Shown piece by piece: positions 5,803-6,811 of a stretch of 6,811 nt of DNA (its first letter is position 1; every line of letters begins with the position of its first letter). The stretch lies in NCBI GenBank assembly GCA_023396345.1, contig JAEWWO010000136.1:1-6811 (forward strand), written 5' to 3'. This DNA comes from Bacteroidota bacterium (GTDB lineage: Bacteria > Bacteroidota > Bacteroidia > Chitinophagales > Chitinophagaceae). The notes under the pieces are model-generated. The model was given only the letters and a program-made list of their open reading frames with translations. It did no database searches and was not told where the DNA came from. The position numbers were made by a program, and so were the translations under genes.

Positions 5803-6464
5803 TGAAAAAAATATTTGCAATAACTTTTTTATTGTTATCTGTAAACAGTTTGTTTGCACAAAACAATGGTAATAAAGAAGTAAATCAGGGTAATGAAGCT
5901 TATCGCAAAGGAGATTTTGCAAAGGCTATAGAACATTACAATCAGGCACTGAAAATAAATCCTGAAAATGAACATGCCAAAGTGAATATGGCAATCGCTT
6001 ATAATAAAAGCAATAAAAAAGAAGAAGCGAATAAACTGTATAATGAAGCTTTAAAATCTGTAAAAGATAACGGCTTAAAATCTACCATCAACTACAACAA
6101 AGGTGTAAACCAAGCTAAAGAAGAAAAATATAAAGAAGCTATTGAAGATTTTAAATCTGCTTTGCGCACCAATCCTAATGATCAGCAGGCAAGAGAAAAC
6201 TTACAGTTCGCTATCAACAAAATGAAACAGGAACAAAGCGGTGGCGGTGGACAAGATAATAATCAGGATAAAAACCAGGATAATAATCAAGATAATCAGC
6301 AAAACCAGCAAAATCAAAATCAGCAGAACCAGAATAGCGGCATGAACAAAGAACAAGCTGAAAGATATCTTGACAACCTGCGTGAAGAAGAAAAAAATCT
6401 TCAGAATAAAATCATGAAACGCTCAGCAGGACAGGGTCAGAGCGAAAACCAAAAAGGCTGGTAA
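5799..6464 (+). CDS. batC: BatC-like TPR protein with Gln/Asn-rich linker
   Basis: A 221-residue exported protein. A signal peptide at 1-20 ends LFA|Q. TPR units cover about 26-58 (NQGNEAYRKGDFAKAIEHYN...INPEN), 60-90 and 97-130 (NYNKGVNQAKEEKYKEAIEDF...NPND). A short Gly run (148-151) leads into a low-complexity Asp/Asn/Gln tract (152-179). A conserved acidic-basic helix follows (KEQAERYLDNLREEEKNLQNKIMKR, 184-208), and the chain ends QKGW. That C-terminal helix after a Q/N-rich stretch is typical of BatC in Bacteroidota. TPRs presumably dock onto BatB or another Bat protein in the periplasm. The start is coupled to batB by a 4-base overlap; ATG at 5799 or 5802 are both possible, giving one residue difference. 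The next gene is a Crp/Fnr regulator, so the usual batD is absent here. Confidence 0.88.
   Translation: MMKKIFAITFLLLSVNSLFAQNNGNKEVNQGNEAYRKGDFAKAIEHYNQALKINPENEHAKVNMAIAYNKSNKKEEANKLYNEALKSVKDNGLKSTINYNKGVNQAKEEKYKEAIEDFKSALRTNPNDQQARENLQFAINKMKQEQSGGGGQDNNQDKNQDNNQDNQQNQQNQNQQNQNSGMNKEQAERYLDNLREEEKNLQNKIMKRSAGQGQSENQKGW
6252..6335 (+). repeat. Degenerate 12-base and 9-base tandem repeats inside batC
   Basis: From 6255 three 12-base units (GATAATAATCAG, GATAAAAACCAG, GATAATAATCAA) and one 9-base unit (GATAATCAG) encode DNNQ, DKNQ, DNNQ, DNQ. They run into 9-base CAAAAYCAR-like units coding QNQ. All changes keep the reading frame, so the length of this linker could vary between strains by slippage. 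Confidence 0.75.
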
Positions 6465-6506
6465 TCCCATTGTTGTTTCTTTATTCAGTTTTAGATTTTT
6501 TTACTG

Positions 6507-6545
6507 TAATTTGCATTTCAGTTTATTTTTAAAAATGAAATTGCA
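6507..6545 (+). promoter_or_regulatory. Possible promoter and inverted repeat before the Crp/Fnr gene
   Basis: TAATTTGC at 6507-6514 resembles the -7 consensus, with one base fewer in the spacer, and recalls TAAATTGC before the peptidase operon. Overlapping it is an inverted repeat, TGCATTTCA (6512-6520) with TGAAATTGCA (6536-6545), one bulged base, reaching the first base of the ATG. The loop contains the palindrome ATTTTTAAAAAT (6525-6536). It may be an autoregulatory operator or a start-codon hairpin, or only AT-rich coincidence. Confidence 0.3.
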
Positions 6546-6811
6546 TGACGAAGTATTTTTCTGATTACGTAAAAAACAACACGGATATAAGTAATGATAT
6601 TCTTGACCAGCTGCTTGTATTCTGCAATATTGTACAGGTTTCCAAAGGAGAAATGCTACATCCGAGAGGACATGTTTCCAAGAAAACATATTTTGTGCAA
6701 AGTGGTTTGCTCCGTTATTTTTCAGTTGATAATAAAGGTAAAGAACATGTATTACAGTTTGCACCGGAAGGCTGGTTTATCAGCGACAGACAAAGTGCCT
6801 GTGATATTCAA
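6545..6811 (+). CDS. Crp/Fnr family transcriptional regulator, N-terminal part
   Basis: The first 89 codons of a gene cut by the window end, read from the ATG at 6545 to 6811 without a stop. It encodes the cyclic-nucleotide-binding-like beta-roll of a Crp/Fnr regulator: KGEMLHPRGHVSKKTYFVQSGLLRYF (34-59) followed by DNKGKEHVLQFAPEGWFISD (62-81). This wording is characteristic of the Bacteroidota subgroup, which usually binds no cAMP and has about 190 residues. No Fnr-type cysteine cluster is visible in this part. The DNA-binding helix-turn-helix would lie beyond the window. It follows batC by 80 bases and probably has its own promoter. An earlier ATG at 6535 is in another frame and stops after nine codons. 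Confidence 0.85.
   Translation, partial: MTKYFSDYVKNNTDISNDILDQLLVFCNIVQVSKGEMLHPRGHVSKKTYFVQSGLLRYFSVDNKGKEHVLQFAPEGWFISDRQSACDIQ

Noticed and set aside
6486..6506. Terminator after batC
   Set aside because: Only a 4-base stem (CAGT/ACTG) encloses a T-rich loop, which is too weak to call.
6501..6764. 87-codon minus-strand open frame
   Set aside because: It is antisense to the Crp/Fnr beta-roll, which is a recognisable protein in the plus frame from 6545.

Overview
The window looks like a chromosomal segment from a low-GC member of the Bacteroidota, plausibly a Chitinophagaceae-type organism. The evidence is Bacteroidota-style promoter boxes (TTTG, about 19 bases, TAnnTTTG), no obvious Shine-Dalgarno sequences, signal peptides ending before a Gln (TAQ, FAQ), and the family mix: a split M16 peptidase pair, TlpA-like thioredoxin, Bat proteins and a Bacteroidota-type Crp/Fnr regulator. 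The genus cannot be fixed from the sequence alone.

Layout: positions 1-355 hold no credible gene. They contain a consensus-like promoter, a 10-bp-stem hairpin and a REP-like dispersed element with a perfect 22-base palindrome. A two-gene operon at 356-2886 encodes a catalytic M16 metallopeptidase (HxxEH intact) and its metal-site-less partner (R/Y pair present), overlapping by one base; neither has a signal peptide. A small four-helix membrane protein of the phage-holin/YvlD type follows (2931-3275). It converges, 3 bases away, on a minus-strand exported thioredoxin-like protein with WCGPC and a His/Asp-rich mature N-terminus (3279-3809).

Divergent from that gene is a lipoprotein (3927-4700) that aligns by eye with class D beta-lactamases (OXA) but has lost all three catalytic motifs, so it is probably a pseudoenzyme. 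Next come batB and batC with a 4-base ATGA overlap (4783-6464): a VWA-domain inner-membrane protein with an intact MIDAS start and a TPR protein with a Gln/Asn-rich repeat tract. No batA, moxR, DUF58 gene or batD is adjacent. The window ends inside a Crp/Fnr-type regulator (6545 onwards).

Most of this is ordinary core-genome content: protein quality control, envelope redox and Bat-type envelope maintenance. I see no defence island, mobile element or new multi-gene system. The items most worth a second look are the dead OXA-like lipoprotein, the His-rich thioredoxin N-terminus, the isolated batBC pair and the palindromic elements upstream of the peptidase operon.
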